DNA from: Bordetella genomosp. 12
GTDB lineage: Bacteria; Pseudomonadota; Gammaproteobacteria; Burkholderiales; Burkholderiaceae_B
Direction: 5' to 3'
Length of the DNA: 64,000 bases
Assembly (NCBI RefSeq): GCF_002261355.1
Contig: NZ_NEVU01000001.1
Coordinates: 620,001-684,000 of the forward strand
Part shown: one piece after another, positions 25,349-34,608 of the stretch
How positions within the stretch are numbered: position 1 is the first letter of the stretch
Layout of the letters: each line of letters begins with the position of its first letter
Position numbers and translations under genes: made by a program
The notes under the pieces: model-generated
Told to the model about the DNA's origin: nothing
Database searches by the model: none
Seen by the model: the letters and a program-made list of their open reading frames with translations, nothing else

Positions 25349-26229
25349 AAATCGCCGCAGCGACTACCGCCCAGGAGACGGCACACACCTTCCCGAATTT
25401 GCCGCAGGTCATGCTCGAGCCTTTGGTGCGCGCCGCGCTCCTGGAGGATCTGGGCCGCGCCGGCGACATCACCAGTGATGCCATCGTGCCGGCCGAGGCG
25501 CGCGGCCAGACCCGCCTGGTGGCGCGCCAGGCCGGCGTGCTGGCCGGCCTGGAGCTCGCCCGCCTGGCGTTCCGGTTGATCGATCCGGAGATCCGCTTTC
25601 AGGTGCTGCTGGCCGATGGGGCACGTCTGGAGCCTGGCAGCGAGATCGCCCTGATCGAAGGCCCGGCGCGCGGCATGCTCACGGCCGAACGTACGGCCCT
25701 GAACTTTCTGGGTCATCTGAGCGGCGTGGCCACGGCCACGGCCTCCATTGCCGATGCCATCGCGCACACGTCCTGCAAAGTCACGTGCACGCGCAAGACC
25801 ATGCCCGGGCTGCGCGCGGTGCAAAAGTACGCCGTGCGGGTCGGCGGTGGCAGCAACCACCGTTACGGGCTGGACGATGCGGTGCTGATCAAGGACAACC
25901 ACGTTGTGTTTGCCGGCGGTGTCACGCAGGCGCTGGCGCGTGCCCGGGCGGCGGTCGGCCACATGGTCAAGATCGAACTCGAGGTCGATACCCTGGCGCA
26001 GTTGGATGAGGCCCTGGCCGCTGGCGTCGATGTGGTGTTGCTGGACAACATGGACCACGACACGCTGCGCGAAGCCGTACGGCGCGTCGATGGCCGCGCC
26101 ATCACCGAAGCCTCCGGCCGCATCACGCCGGACACGGCGCCGGCCGTGGCCGCCACGGGCGTGGATCTGATGGCCGTGGGTTGGCTCACGCACAGCGCGC
26201 GGGTATTGGATATCGGCCTGGACAGCTGA
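25339..26229 (+). CDS. nadC: Nicotinate-nucleotide diphosphorylase (carboxylating)
   Basis: A 296-aa enzyme that converts quinolinate and PRPP to nicotinate mononucleotide. Family motifs: [70 protein letters not shown] and [16 protein letters not shown] at 25339 lacks a ribosome binding site and overlaps operator 2; ATG at 25411 would still keep the catalytic parts but trims the N-terminal domain. It follows the NAD regulator gene. nadA and nadB are not in the window. Confidence 0.96.
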   Translation: MSIKIAAATTAQETAHTFPNLPQVMLEPLVRAALLEDLGRAGDITSDAIVPAEARGQTRLVARQAGVLAGLELARLAFRLIDPEIRFQVLLADGARLEPGSEIALIEGPARGMLTAERTALNFLGHLSGVATATASIADAIAHTSCKVTCTRKTMPGLRAVQKYAVRVGGGSNHRYGLDDAVLIKDNHVVFAGGVTQALARARAAVGHMVKIELEVDTLAQLDEALAAGVDVVLLDNMDHDTLREAVRRVDGRAITEASGRITPDTAPAVAATGVDLMAVGWLTHSARVLDIGLDS

Positions 26230-26303
26230 GTCCGTTTTTCATAGTCGTTGACCGCTGACGGCGCCGGCAAGGGCGTCGCGGCGGCGCTCATCCCGAGAAA
26301 ACC

Positions 26304-27272
26304 ATGCTGCGATTGCTTGCTTGCTTACTGACGCTCCTCACCTTGTGCGGATGGTCCGCGCCGACCCGGGCGCAGCCGCCTTTTCCGTCTCGCGCCATCA
26401 CCATCATCGTGACCTTTCCGCCCGGCGGCGGCACCGATCTGTTGGCGCGCAAGCTGGGCGCCGCGCTGCAGCAGGATCTGGGGCAGGCCGTGGTGGTGGA
26501 AAACCGGCCCGGCGCCAGCGGCAATATCGGCGCGCGCGCGGTCGCGGAAGCCCGGCCGGATGGCTACACCCTGCTGATGGTCAATAGCTCTTTTGCGATC
26601 AATCCGGGAGTATTCCAGCATCTGGATTTTTCGCCGCAGCAGGATTTCAGCGCCATCATCAACGTGGCGTTCGTGCCCTCGGTCATCGTGACCCGCAACG
26701 AGTCGCCCTTGAGCAGCCTGGGGCAAGCCCTGCGGCTGGGCCTGCCCCAGGATCCCATGCCTTATGCCTCCTGCGGCAACGGCACGCCCCAGCATCTGGC
26801 CGCGGAGATGCTGCGCGCGCGCAGCAAGGCCTCTTTGCAGCAGGTCCCCTACAAGGGTTGCGGGCCGGCCCTGACCGACGTGCTGTCCGGACATGTCCCG
26901 CTGGGCGTGATCACGGCATCGAGTGCGGCGCCCTTTATCCGTTCGGGCAAGTTGCGCGCGCTGGCTGTGACTTCGGCGCAGCGTTCGCCGCTCATGCCGA
27001 CGGTGCCGACCGTGGCGGAGCTGGGCTGGCCCGGATATGAACTGGATCAATGGCATGGTCTGCTGGCGCCGGCAGGCACGCCGTCTGGCGTCATTGCCCG
27101 CCTGAACGCCGCGTTCGGCGCCATCATGGCCCGGCCCGCGATGCGGGCCGAGCTGATGGAGCTGGGATTCAATCCGGTGGCCAGCAGCCCCGCTGCGTTC
27201 GATCAGCTCGTGCAGGAAGATATTCGCCGGTTCGGCGACCTGACGGCCCGCATGGGCTTGCGGGTGGACTGA
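26304..27272 (+). CDS. Bug/TctC family periplasmic solute-binding protein
   Basis: A 322-aa exported protein with a signal peptide (MLRLLACLLTLLTLCGWSAPTRA). Motifs include VTFPPGGGTDLLARKLG, VENRPGASGNIG, SCGNGTPQHLAAE and VPYKGCGPALTDVLSGHV. Two Cys (in SCGNGT and KGCGPA) replace usual small residues near the ligand site and could form a disulfide; this pair is common in one Bug subgroup. Ligand unknown. It overlaps no TctAB genes and lies between nadC and a DUF533 gene. Confidence 0.92.
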   Translation: MLRLLACLLTLLTLCGWSAPTRAQPPFPSRAITIIVTFPPGGGTDLLARKLGAALQQDLGQAVVVENRPGASGNIGARAVAEARPDGYTLLMVNSSFAINPGVFQHLDFSPQQDFSAIINVAFVPSVIVTRNESPLSSLGQALRLGLPQDPMPYASCGNGTPQHLAAEMLRARSKASLQQVPYKGCGPALTDVLSGHVPLGVITASSAAPFIRSGKLRALAVTSAQRSPLMPTVPTVAELGWPGYELDQWHGLLAPAGTPSGVIARLNAAFGAIMARPAMRAELMELGFNPVASSPAAFDQLVQEDIRRFGDLTARMGLRVD

Positions 27273-27962
27273 TCAGGACAGCTGCGCGACCTGGTCTTGC
27301 AGTTGTTGCTGCAATCCCGGCGGCAGCTTGAGTTGACGGGCCAGTTCGTCGAGATAGGCCCGCTCCATATAGCTTTGCTCGTCGATGACCAGGAGGCTGG
27401 CCAGATACATTTCGGCCGCCATCTCCGGGCTGCTGGCTGTCCGGGCGACGGCCGCCGGGTCGACGGGGCGGGCCAGTTCGGCATGCAGCCACTGACGGTC
27501 GGCGTTGTCGCCGGACAGGCGTGTGAGCGCATCCTCCAGCTGCTGGCGTTCTTCGGCGCCGATGTGGCCGTCGGCCTTGGCCGCGCCTATCATGGCCGCC
27601 AGGACAGCATTGCTGTGCGCCTCGGTGTGCGGCGCTGGCAGCCGGTCCGGCGTGTGCGGGGTGGCGGGCGGGGCGCTCTGCGCGTCCCGGGCCTGATTTT
27701 CTTGCCATTGGCCATAGGCCCGATACGCCAGCGCGCCCAGCGCGGCCATGCCGCCGTAGGCGGCGACTTTGCCGCCAATCTTGCGCGCCTTTTTGCTGCC
27801 CAGCAACAGCCCGAGCGCGCCCGCGCCCAGCGCACCGCCGCCCAGCCCGGCCAGCAGGGCGCTGCCCTGGCCGGCCTGCTGGCCGGGGACTTTCTCGGCG
27901 GCCTGGCGCGCCAGATCCTGGCCGGACCGCAACAATTGATCGAGTAGTTGGCGTGCGCTCAA
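27273..27962 (-). CDS. DUF533 (YebE/TerB-like) inner-membrane-associated protein
   Basis: A 229-aa protein. A TTG start at 27962 has a clear AGGGAG ribosome binding site. The N-terminal half holds a Gly-rich hydrophobic hairpin (ALLAGLGGGALGAGALGLLLGSKKA and AAYGGMAALGALAYRAY), then a Pro-rich linker. The C-terminal domain (NAVLAAMIGAAKADGHIGAEERQQLEDAL) is the TerB-like DUF533 with an acidic DGHI loop. Function unknown; E. coli YebE is stress-induced. It is convergent and just touching the Bug gene. Confidence 0.85.
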   Translation of the reverse strand: MSARQLLDQLLRSGQDLARQAAEKVPGQQAGQGSALLAGLGGGALGAGALGLLLGSKKARKIGGKVAAYGGMAALGALAYRAYGQWQENQARDAQSAPPATPHTPDRLPAPHTEAHSNAVLAAMIGAAKADGHIGAEERQQLEDALTRLSGDNADRQWLHAELARPVDPAAVARTASSPEMAAEMYLASLLVIDEQSYMERAYLDELARQLKLPPGLQQQLQDQVAQLS

Positions 27963-28056
27963 GTCGTGCTCCCTGAACAGGTCAAAGAGCTCTGATCGTT
28001 GTGCGGCGAGAAAGTTCAGCTTTTTGTCAGGATGGGCGGGCCGCGCCTGCGGGTGC

Positions 28057-30132
28057 TTAGAAATTCCCCTTCAGGCCCACCAGCACGGCGCGCCCGCTTT
28101 GCGGCGCCACATCGCGCAGCACCGACGTGGCGTAGCGGATCTCCTGGTTGGTGAGGTTGATGCCGCGCACATAGGCCTGCCAGCGCGTCGCGCCCACCTT
28201 GAAGCGATACCCGGCATGGGCGTCCAGGCGGTAGTAGCCGGCCGTGGACGTATCCTCGGCTGGCTGGCGATGTTGCGCGAACGCCTTGGTGATCTGGGCT
28301 CCCGCATCCCAGGCGCCCCGGCGCCAATCGAGTCCGGCCATCAAACGCAGCGGCGCAATGCGCGGCAGCGGCTGGCCGCTGTCGATGTCACGGGCGTGGG
28401 TGTAATCGCCTCCCAGTGCCACGTCGAGGGTATTGCCGTTGCCGCGATACAGCCGCGTGCTGCTTTCGGCCTCGATCCCGTAGAACTCGGCGCGCACCCC
28501 GCGATACAGGGCTTCGGGCAGCGCGTCGTCGTCGGCGCTGCTCAGGACATTGCCGTCATCGTCGCGCAGACGGCCGGTGTTCAGCTCGGCCAGATAATTG
28601 CCGAAGCGGCTGTAGAAGACACCCACGCTGCCGTGATCGGCATCGTGTTTCCAGCGCAGCGCGAGGTCACCGGACCAGGCGCGCTCTTTGCCCAGATCGG
28701 GATTGCCCACCAGGTATTGGCCGGTCGCTTCGTGCGGCCCATTGGCATACAGTTCGTAGAAGGTGGGTGCGCGTTCGGTGTACGACACGTTGCTGGCCAG
28801 CGACCAGACCGGCGTCAGTAGATAAACGCCACCCAACGAGAAGCTGCCCGCCGTGAAGCTGCGTTTCTGGCTGCCGGCGAAGCGTTCGTTGCCATTGTCG
28901 GCCGGGTCGAGCCGGGTCAGTTCGGCGCGTGCGCCGGCGCTGAGCGTCAGGCGCTCATTGACGCGCCAGCTCTCCACGTCGAACAGGGCCAGCGTATCGG
29001 TCGTCGTCGTGGGCACCAGCGCCTCGTCACCCAGGGCGGAGAAGCGCGCCTGGCCGAGTTGCAGGCCGAGCACGCCACTGATCGGGCCCCAGTCGGCATG
29101 CTGCGCTTCAAGCCGCGCTTCATAACCGTGATTCTTAAAGGTCGTGCCCGTCTGCCCGTCGTCGATTTCCTTGTGCTGGTAATCGGTATAGCCAAAGCTG
29201 AACGCCAGACGCGAGAAAGGGCCGTCCAGGTCGCGCACTTCGCCGGCGGCGTTCAGGCGTTGCTGGTGCAAGCGGATGCGCACATCCGATTCGGCGACCG
29301 AGCCGTAGTCCGAGTCATAGCCGCTATACGACAGGCCGGCATAGCCATGGTCGCCCGTCCAGCTCATGCCGATGGCGCCGCCGCTATCGTGGCCGTCGCT
29401 GTTGGGCAGGCGGTCGCGGGCGCCCGGCATATCGGGCTCGGCCGCGCGCAATGAGGCCGAGCGCGCGTAACCGGGGATGCGCAGGGTGTCGGTGTCGCGG
29501 CCATAGACATCGGCATGCAGGGCGAAACTGCCATTGCCGGCTTCGACCTGCGCGCCTGCGCTGCGGCCGTTGTTGGCGCTGTCGTACTGCGTTTGGACCT
29601 GCCCCTGGACGCCGTCGATGGCTTCGGCAGGGATGCGGTTGTCGATGGTATTGACCACGCCGCCGATGGCGTTGCCGCCGTAGAGCAGGGCAGCCGGCCC
29701 GCGCAGGATTTCAATGCGCTCGGAGGCAATGGGGTCGTTGGGCACCTGATGGTCATAGGACAGCGAAGAGGCATCGAGCGTACCTACGCCGTTGCTCAAC
29801 AGCCGCACCCGGTCGCCGTCCATGCCGCGGATGATGGGCCGGCCCACCATGGGGCCATAGGTGGTGGTGGAGATCCCGGGCAAGCCGTTGAGGGTTTCGC
29901 CCAAGGAGTCGGCGCGGCGCAGGTCGAGGGCTTCGCCCGACACGACGGTCGACGGCGTGCTCAGGGCGTCGCTGCCCAAGGGGTTGCCGGTGACGACCAC
30001 CGGAGCCAGGGTGGCCGCGGCGGCGGCATCGCTCTGGGCATGGGCGGGTTGCAGGGCGAGAAGGCTGGCATAGGCCAGGGCGTAAGGCAGCGGGCGCGCG
30101 CGCAGGCGCGCCTTCTTTGAGAAAGCGGACAT
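28057..30132 (-). CDS. ZnuD-like TonB-dependent outer-membrane receptor
   Basis: A 691-aa receptor with a signal peptide ending near LALQPAHAQ. The plug has LAPVVVTGNPLG, LGETLNGLPGISTTTYGPMVG, RGMDGDRVRLLSNGVG and LRGPAALLYGGNAIGGVVN; the last residues KGNF form the usual terminal beta strand. The plug sequence is typical of ZnuD zinc receptors. A His-rich loop as in Neisseria ZnuD is not obvious, so metal specificity is inferred from family and the nearby Zur-like box. It follows a small His/Cys protein gene by 43 bp. Confidence 0.87.
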   Translation of the reverse strand: MSAFSKKARLRARPLPYALAYASLLALQPAHAQSDAAAAATLAPVVVTGNPLGSDALSTPSTVVSGEALDLRRADSLGETLNGLPGISTTTYGPMVGRPIIRGMDGDRVRLLSNGVGTLDASSLSYDHQVPNDPIASERIEILRGPAALLYGGNAIGGVVNTIDNRIPAEAIDGVQGQVQTQYDSANNGRSAGAQVEAGNGSFALHADVYGRDTDTLRIPGYARSASLRAAEPDMPGARDRLPNSDGHDSGGAIGMSWTGDHGYAGLSYSGYDSDYGSVAESDVRIRLHQQRLNAAGEVRDLDGPFSRLAFSFGYTDYQHKEIDDGQTGTTFKNHGYEARLEAQHADWGPISGVLGLQLGQARFSALGDEALVPTTTTDTLALFDVESWRVNERLTLSAGARAELTRLDPADNGNERFAGSQKRSFTAGSFSLGGVYLLTPVWSLASNVSYTERAPTFYELYANGPHEATGQYLVGNPDLGKERAWSGDLALRWKHDADHGSVGVFYSRFGNYLAELNTGRLRDDDGNVLSSADDDALPEALYRGVRAEFYGIEAESSTRLYRGNGNTLDVALGGDYTHARDIDSGQPLPRIAPLRLMAGLDWRRGAWDAGAQITKAFAQHRQPAEDTSTAGYYRLDAHAGYRFKVGATRWQAYVRGINLTNQEIRYATSVLRDVAPQSGRAVLVGLKGNF

Positions 30133-30175
30133 GAAAAAAGCATCCCGTGGGCGCCGAAGCGCGATCCATAAAAAG

Positions 30176-30556
30176 TCAGGCGGAGAACAAGGCGGATCGC
30201 GCAGGCGGGGCGCGCGGCTCGAACCAACGCGGGGCAACCAGTGGGTTCGAGCGCGCGCTCCAGGGAAAGCGGGCGTGTTGCAGGGCCGTGCCGGCAAGCC
30301 AGAGCGGCGCCGAGAGCAGGCCTTCTTCGAAAGCATCCAGGGCCGAGCACAGATCGCAAGCGCTGTGCGCCTTGCTGTGCCCGTCATCGCGCGGATCGCG
30401 CGGGCCTGTGTCGCTGACCTGAGCCGGCAGATGCGTCAGCGCATGCAGCACCGTGGCCAGGGGCATGCCGGCCGCGCATATCATCAGCCACGCCAGGGCG
30501 ATGAGGGTGCTGCGCGCGGCGCGCAGACAGGAGAGGGGACGGGCGGCGGTCGGCAT
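30176..30556 (-). CDS. Small membrane protein with His/Cys motif upstream of TonB receptor (DUF2946-like)
   Basis: A 126-aa protein with one hydrophobic segment (STLIALAWLMICAAGMPLATVLHALTHLP) followed by a His/Asp-rich stretch and SKAHSACDLCSALDAFEEG (Cys-x2-Cys beside His, about residues 63-81), then a Pro/Arg-rich tail. Its layout resembles DUF2946 proteins that sit before metal-linked TonB genes. In Bordetella pertussis a DUF2946 upstream ORF, CruR, controls its TonB gene by copper-dependent translation. Whether this gene does the same, or is an accessory metal chaperone, is unknown. It starts about 20 bp after the Zur-like box. Confidence 0.65.
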   Translation of the reverse strand: MPTAARPLSCLRAARSTLIALAWLMICAAGMPLATVLHALTHLPAQVSDTGPRDPRDDGHSKAHSACDLCSALDAFEEGLLSAPLWLAGTALQHARFPWSARSNPLVAPRWFEPRAPPARSALFSA

Positions 30557-30576
30557 GGGCCGGCAGGGCTAAAAAA

Positions 30577-30599
30577 GAAACGTTATATTATTCTAAAAA
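30577..30599 (-). promoter_or_regulatory. Zur-like box ahead of the small protein/TonB receptor pair
   Basis: On the minus strand AATAATATAACGTTTC matches one half of the Zur consensus (GTTATAATATAACATTTC) in 13 of 14 core positions; the other half is weak. It is located just upstream of the small protein start, a plausible operator for zinc-repressed transcription. Confidence 0.5.
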
Positions 30600-30634
30600 C
30601 GAGCCGAGCAACGTTGCCCCGTTGCCCGCAAGAT

Positions 30635-30661
30635 AAAAAAAGGCGCCCCTGAGGGCGCCTT
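30635..30661 (-). terminator. Intrinsic terminator after fabI
   Basis: Minus-strand arms AAGGCGCC and GGCGCCTT with a 6-nt loop are followed by a run of six T. It lies 21 bp after the fabI stop. Confidence 0.9.
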
Positions 30662-30681
30662 ATGCTCGGAGCGGGAAAGAC

Positions 30682-31467
30682 TCAGCCTTCCATGCCCGGC
30701 ACCACGGTCGAGAAACCGGCATCGACATGGGTGATTTCACCGGTTACGCCGGCGGCCAGATCGGAGAGCATGAACGCGGCGACGTTGCCGACGTCTTCGA
30801 TCGTCACATTGCGGCGCAGAGGCGCATTGGCTTCGACGAACTTCAGGATCGACGAGAAGTCCTTGATGCCGCTGGCGGCCAGCGTCTTGATGGGGCCGGC
30901 GGAAATGCCGTTGGCGCGGATGCCGAGCGGGCCCAGGGCGGTGGCCAGATAGCGCACGCTGGCTTCCAGCGACGCCTTGGCCAGACCCATGGTGTTGTAG
31001 TTCGAGACCACGCGTTCGGCGCCCAGATACGTCAGGGTCAGCACCGACGCCTTGCGGCCTTCCATCAGGGGCAGGGCCGCCTTGGCCATGGCCGGGAAGC
31101 TATAGGCCGAAATATCGTGCGCGATGCGGAAGGCCTCGCGGGACAGGCCTTCGAGAAAATCGCCGGCGATGGCTTCGCGCGGCGCGAAACCGATGGAATG
31201 CACCAGCCCGTCCAGGCCGCCCCAGCGCTCTTTGAGCGCGGCGAAGGTCGAATCGATCTGGCTGTCTTCGGCCACATCGCAGGGCAGCACGATGTCGCTG
31301 CCGAACTCGGCGGCGAATTCCGTGACGCGGTCTTTGAAGCGATCACCCACGTAGGTGAAGGCGAGTTCGGCGCCCTGTTGATGGCAGGCGCGAGCGATGC
31401 CGTAGGCGATGGAGCGGTTCGAGAGCACTCCGGTGACGAGAATGCGCTTGCCGGCGAGAAAGCCCAT
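30682..31467 (-). CDS. fabI: Enoyl-[acyl-carrier-protein] reductase (NADH)
   Basis: A 261-aa enzyme for the last step of fatty acid elongation, target of triclosan. It has the FabI form of the nucleotide-binding loop (ITG variant [18 protein letters not shown]), [15 protein letters not shown], and the catalytic Tyr-x6-Lys in [19 protein letters not shown] lies 7 bases before the ATG. Upstream on the same strand are mltD and gloB. Confidence 0.97.
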   Translation of the reverse strand: MGFLAGKRILVTGVLSNRSIAYGIARACHQQGAELAFTYVGDRFKDRVTEFAAEFGSDIVLPCDVAEDSQIDSTFAALKERWGGLDGLVHSIGFAPREAIAGDFLEGLSREAFRIAHDISAYSFPAMAKAALPLMEGRKASVLTLTYLGAERVVSNYNTMGLAKASLEASVRYLATALGPLGIRANGISAGPIKTLAASGIKDFSSILKFVEANAPLRRNVTIEDVGNVAAFMLSDLAAGVTGEITHVDAGFSTVVPGMEG

Positions 31468-31525
31468 AGTGTTTTCCTTTGGTTGCCTTGCTTGAAGGCC
31501 GTTATTTTACGGGCATCGCTGCGGA

Positions 31526-32941
31526 TCAGCCGCGGGTGCCTGTGCCGGGCACGCGCAACTGCGAACCAACCTTCAGATTGTTGCCTTTCAGGTTGTTCAG
31601 GGCGCGCAGGGCATCGACCGTGGTGCCATAGCGCTTGGCCAGGCTGAACAGCGTGTCGCCGGCGCCCACTTTGTGGGTGCGCACATTGGGGCGGGCGTTG
31701 GCGCTGCGCGCGGCCGTGGTGGGCAGCGTGCGGGCCGCCGATTTCGGCGCCGCCGGTTTGTCCAGCGCGCCGACGGGCGTGGACAATGAGGCCAGTTGCA
31801 CGGCTTCATTGCCCGTGGGCTTGTCGACGCCGCCGGCGGCCGGCACCAGCAGCACCTGGCCGGCGGCGACTTTCTGGCGCGCCGGCACGTCATTGATCTG
31901 GCGCAGCCGGGCTTCGGACACGCCATAACGCTTGGCGATGGCGGCGTAGTTTTCGCCGCGCCGCGTGGCATAGGTCGACCAGGTGCTCAGGTCGCCCTTG
32001 TAGTTCTGCAGGTTGGCGTTGAAGACGGCCAGGCGGTCGGCGGGCAGCAGCAGGGTGGGCTCATGCTCGCCGCGGATCATGGGGCGGTTGAAGGACGGGT
32101 TGAGCGCCTTGAATTCATCGAGTGGCATTTCGGCCAGCTTGGCGGCCAGTTCGATATCGATGTCGCGGTTTTTCTGAACCGTCACGAAGTAAGGGGTGTT
32201 GTCGACCTTGGGCAGGGCGACGGCGTATTTGCGCGGATCGGCGATGATGTTCTTGATGGCCTGCAGCTTGGGCACATAGTTGCGCGTCTCATCAGGCATG
32301 TTCAGCGACAGATAGTCGGTGGGCAGGCCGGCGGCGTCGTTTTTGGCCATGGCGCGCTGCACCGAGCCCTCGCCCCAGTTGTAGGAGGCCAGGGCCAGAT
32401 ACCAATCGCCCTGCATCTCGAACAGCTTTTCCAGGTAGTCCAGCGCCGCGTAGGTCGAGGCAATGGGATCGCGGCGCTCGTCGCGCCACCAATCTTGCTT
32501 GAGGTTGAAGTGCTGGCCGGTGGCCGGCACGAATTGCCACAGCCCCGAGGCCTGCGAACGCGACAGCGCCGTCGGGTTGTAGGCGCTCTCCACGAAGGGC
32601 AGCAGGGCCAGTTCGGTGGGCAGGCCGCGGCGGTTGACCTCATCGACGATGAAATACAGATACTTGCCGGCCCGCTCGGCCATGCGCTGCACCGACTCGG
32701 GGTGGGCGGCGTAGTAGTCCGTCCATTGCTGCGACAGCTCGGTGTTCAGGTTGGGGATGGCGAAACCGCGGCGGATGCGATCCCAGGCGTCGCTTGGCGG
32801 GCTGGTCAGATCCACCGTGCGCGACGTGTCCTTGGCCACGTAACGCGTCGAACTGCCTGCGGCGTTCTGCTTTTGCCCGGTGCCGGCGCAACCGGCAAGG
32901 ATGACGAGGAGGACAGGTAGCAGAAGTCGGAGCAGGCTCAT
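31526..32941 (-). CDS. mltD: Membrane-bound lytic murein transglycosylase D, LysM lipoprotein
   Basis: A 471-aa outer-membrane lipoprotein with lipobox LVILAGC near residue 17. The SLT domain has the catalytic Glu in ELALLPFVESAYNPTALSRS and the SGLWQFVPATG motif. Two LysM domains follow (ENYAAIAKRYGVSEARLRQIN and DTLFSLAKRYGTTVDALRAL), binding peptidoglycan. ATG at 32941 is chosen for the lipoprotein signal; an upstream in-frame start adds no signal-like sequence. It begins 7 bp after gloB on the same strand. Confidence 0.94.
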   Translation of the reverse strand: MSLLRLLLPVLLVILAGCAGTGQKQNAAGSSTRYVAKDTSRTVDLTSPPSDAWDRIRRGFAIPNLNTELSQQWTDYYAAHPESVQRMAERAGKYLYFIVDEVNRRGLPTELALLPFVESAYNPTALSRSQASGLWQFVPATGQHFNLKQDWWRDERRDPIASTYAALDYLEKLFEMQGDWYLALASYNWGEGSVQRAMAKNDAAGLPTDYLSLNMPDETRNYVPKLQAIKNIIADPRKYAVALPKVDNTPYFVTVQKNRDIDIELAAKLAEMPLDEFKALNPSFNRPMIRGEHEPTLLLPADRLAVFNANLQNYKGDLSTWSTYATRRGENYAAIAKRYGVSEARLRQINDVPARQKVAAGQVLLVPAAGGVDKPTGNEAVQLASLSTPVGALDKPAAPKSAARTLPTTAARSANARPNVRTHKVGAGDTLFSLAKRYGTTVDALRALNNLKGNNLKVGSQLRVPGTGTRG

Positions 32942-32948
32942 CGGTGGT

Positions 32949-33758
32949 TCACTTGAAGTTGTTCTTCCAGTCGCGCAGGGCAGCAAAGACATCCACGGAG
33001 CTGGACAGCGGGTGTCCGGCCCAGGTTAGGGCGGCTTTGGCTACTTCTGCCTGTTGGGTACGCAAAAACGGATTGGTGGCCCTTTCCTTGCCGATGCTGG
33101 TGGGCAGGGTGGGGCGGCCGTCTGCACGCATTTGGCGGGCCTGCTCCTGCCACAGTTGCAGGGCAGGATTGGCTGGCTCAACCGTTGTGGCCCAGCGCAA
33201 ATTCGCTAGAGTGTACTCGTGTGCGCAGAAAACCTGTGTATCTTCCGGTAAAGTCCCCAATTTCTCCAGGGAGGCGTGCATCTGCGCCGGGGTGCCCTCG
33301 AACAGCCGGCCACAGCCGCCCGCAAAGAGGGTGTCGCCACAGAAGAGCAGCGGCAGGTCGCCCGCATGGCCGACGTAGGCGATATGGCCCGCGGTGTGGC
33401 CCGGCACGTCCAGCACGGTCAGGGAAAGTCCCAATTCGGGGATATCCACCAGGTCGCCCTCCTGCATGCGGAAATCGCAATGCGGCAGGGACTCGCGCGC
33501 CGGCCCGTAGACCGGCACCGCCGCGGCGGCGCGCAGTTGGAGCACGCCGCCCACGTGATCGGCATGGTGATGCGTGAGTAGAATGGCGCGCAGTCGCAGC
33601 CCATGCCGTTGCAGGAAATCCTGCACGGGCTGGGCCTGGCCGGGGTCCACCACGACGGCGTCGCCGTCACGGACCACCGCCCATATATAGTTGTCGGTGA
33701 AGGCCTCGATGGGCACGACCAGGCTGGCATGGCCCGAAGTCAGTGTGTGGGCGGGCAT
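32949..33758 (-). CDS. gloB: Hydroxyacylglutathione hydrolase (glyoxalase II)
   Basis: A 269-aa metallo-beta-lactamase-fold enzyme that hydrolyses S-lactoylglutathione. It has the metal motif THHHADHVGG, GHTAGHI, FCGDTLFAGGCGRLFEG, and the C-terminal HAGH-type CAHEYTLANLRWA and KERATNPFLR. The assigned ATG has no ribosome binding site; a GTG about 42 bases in is possible. It is divergent from the methyltransferase gene with only 17 bp between starts. Together with rnhA and dnaQ this keeps the gloB-yafS-rnhA-dnaQ neighbourhood known from enterobacteria. Confidence 0.95.
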   Translation of the reverse strand: MPAHTLTSGHASLVVPIEAFTDNYIWAVVRDGDAVVVDPGQAQPVQDFLQRHGLRLRAILLTHHHADHVGGVLQLRAAAAVPVYGPARESLPHCDFRMQEGDLVDIPELGLSLTVLDVPGHTAGHIAYVGHAGDLPLLFCGDTLFAGGCGRLFEGTPAQMHASLEKLGTLPEDTQVFCAHEYTLANLRWATTVEPANPALQLWQEQARQMRADGRPTLPTSIGKERATNPFLRTQQAEVAKAALTWAGHPLSSSVDVFAALRDWKNNFK

Positions 33759-33775
33759 CGTATGAGGAGGGCGAA

Positions 33776-34540
33776 GTGGCGGAAATGACAGCGCCGATTG
33801 TAGAACTGGCCGAGTGGTTTGAGACTCCGCCGGGCAAATATGTCCTGGACTGGGAGCGCGCCCGCTTCGACGAAGCGGTGGCCGACGTCTTTGGTTTTTA
33901 CGCCTGGCAGATGGGATTGAGCGCGCCCGATCTGCTGCTGAACAACCGCATGCCCTTCAAGGGCTGGATCGGCGCCGAGCCGGTCGAGGGCGGAGTCAAT
34001 TGGCAGGCGCGGGTGGTGGCGCAGCCGGAGCTCCTGCCGTTCGAATCGCAAAGCGTGGACCTGCTGCTCTTGCCCCATGTGCTGGAGTGCGCCGAGGCGC
34101 CGCACCTGGTGCTGCGCGAGGCCGAACGCGTGCTCATGCCCGAAGGGCGGGTGGTGATCTCCGGCTTCAATCCCTGGAGCTTGTGGGGCGTGCGCAATGC
34201 GCTGCCCGGCATGGAGCCCTGGCTGCCCGTGCCCTTGAAATCCCAGGTCTCGCTGCCCCGCTTGCGCGATTGGCTCAAGCTGCTGTCCTTCGAGGCCGAC
34301 CGCGGGCGGCACGGGCGCTTTGCGCCGGCTTGCCGTAGCGAGCAATGGCTACAGCGCTGGCATTTCATGGAAGCGATGGGCGAGCGCTGGTGGCGCATGG
34401 GCGGGGCGGTCTATGTCGTGTCGGCCGTCAAGCGGGTGGGCGGGATGCGTCTGATCGGGCCGGCCTGGAAGAAAAAGCCCAAAGCCGCCCAGGCCGCTCA
34501 AGTCGTGGTCAACCGCCAGGCCTCCGACGGCGGCAGCTAG
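33776..34540 (+). CDS. SAM-dependent methyltransferase, YafS-like
   Basis: A 254-aa class I methyltransferase-like protein. It contains LPFESQSVDLLLLPHVLECAEAPHLVLREAERVLMPEGRVVISGFNP, the post-motif I to III region of the fold, while motif I itself is weak. GTG at 33776 has GAGGAGG 5 bases upstream; ATG at 33785 is the alternative. Its position between gloB and rnhA matches E. coli yafS. The substrate is not known. Confidence 0.85.
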   Translation: MAEMTAPIVELAEWFETPPGKYVLDWERARFDEAVADVFGFYAWQMGLSAPDLLLNNRMPFKGWIGAEPVEGGVNWQARVVAQPELLPFESQSVDLLLLPHVLECAEAPHLVLREAERVLMPEGRVVISGFNPWSLWGVRNALPGMEPWLPVPLKSQVSLPRLRDWLKLLSFEADRGRHGRFAPACRSEQWLQRWHFMEAMGERWWRMGGAVYVVSAVKRVGGMRLIGPAWKKKPKAAQAAQVVVNRQASDGGS

Positions 34541-34608
34541 GCGCCGCGCGCGCTGCAAGGGCGGCCGAAATCCAGTATCTTCTTTGGCCTGTTTTCTGAT
34601 GGAATGCC

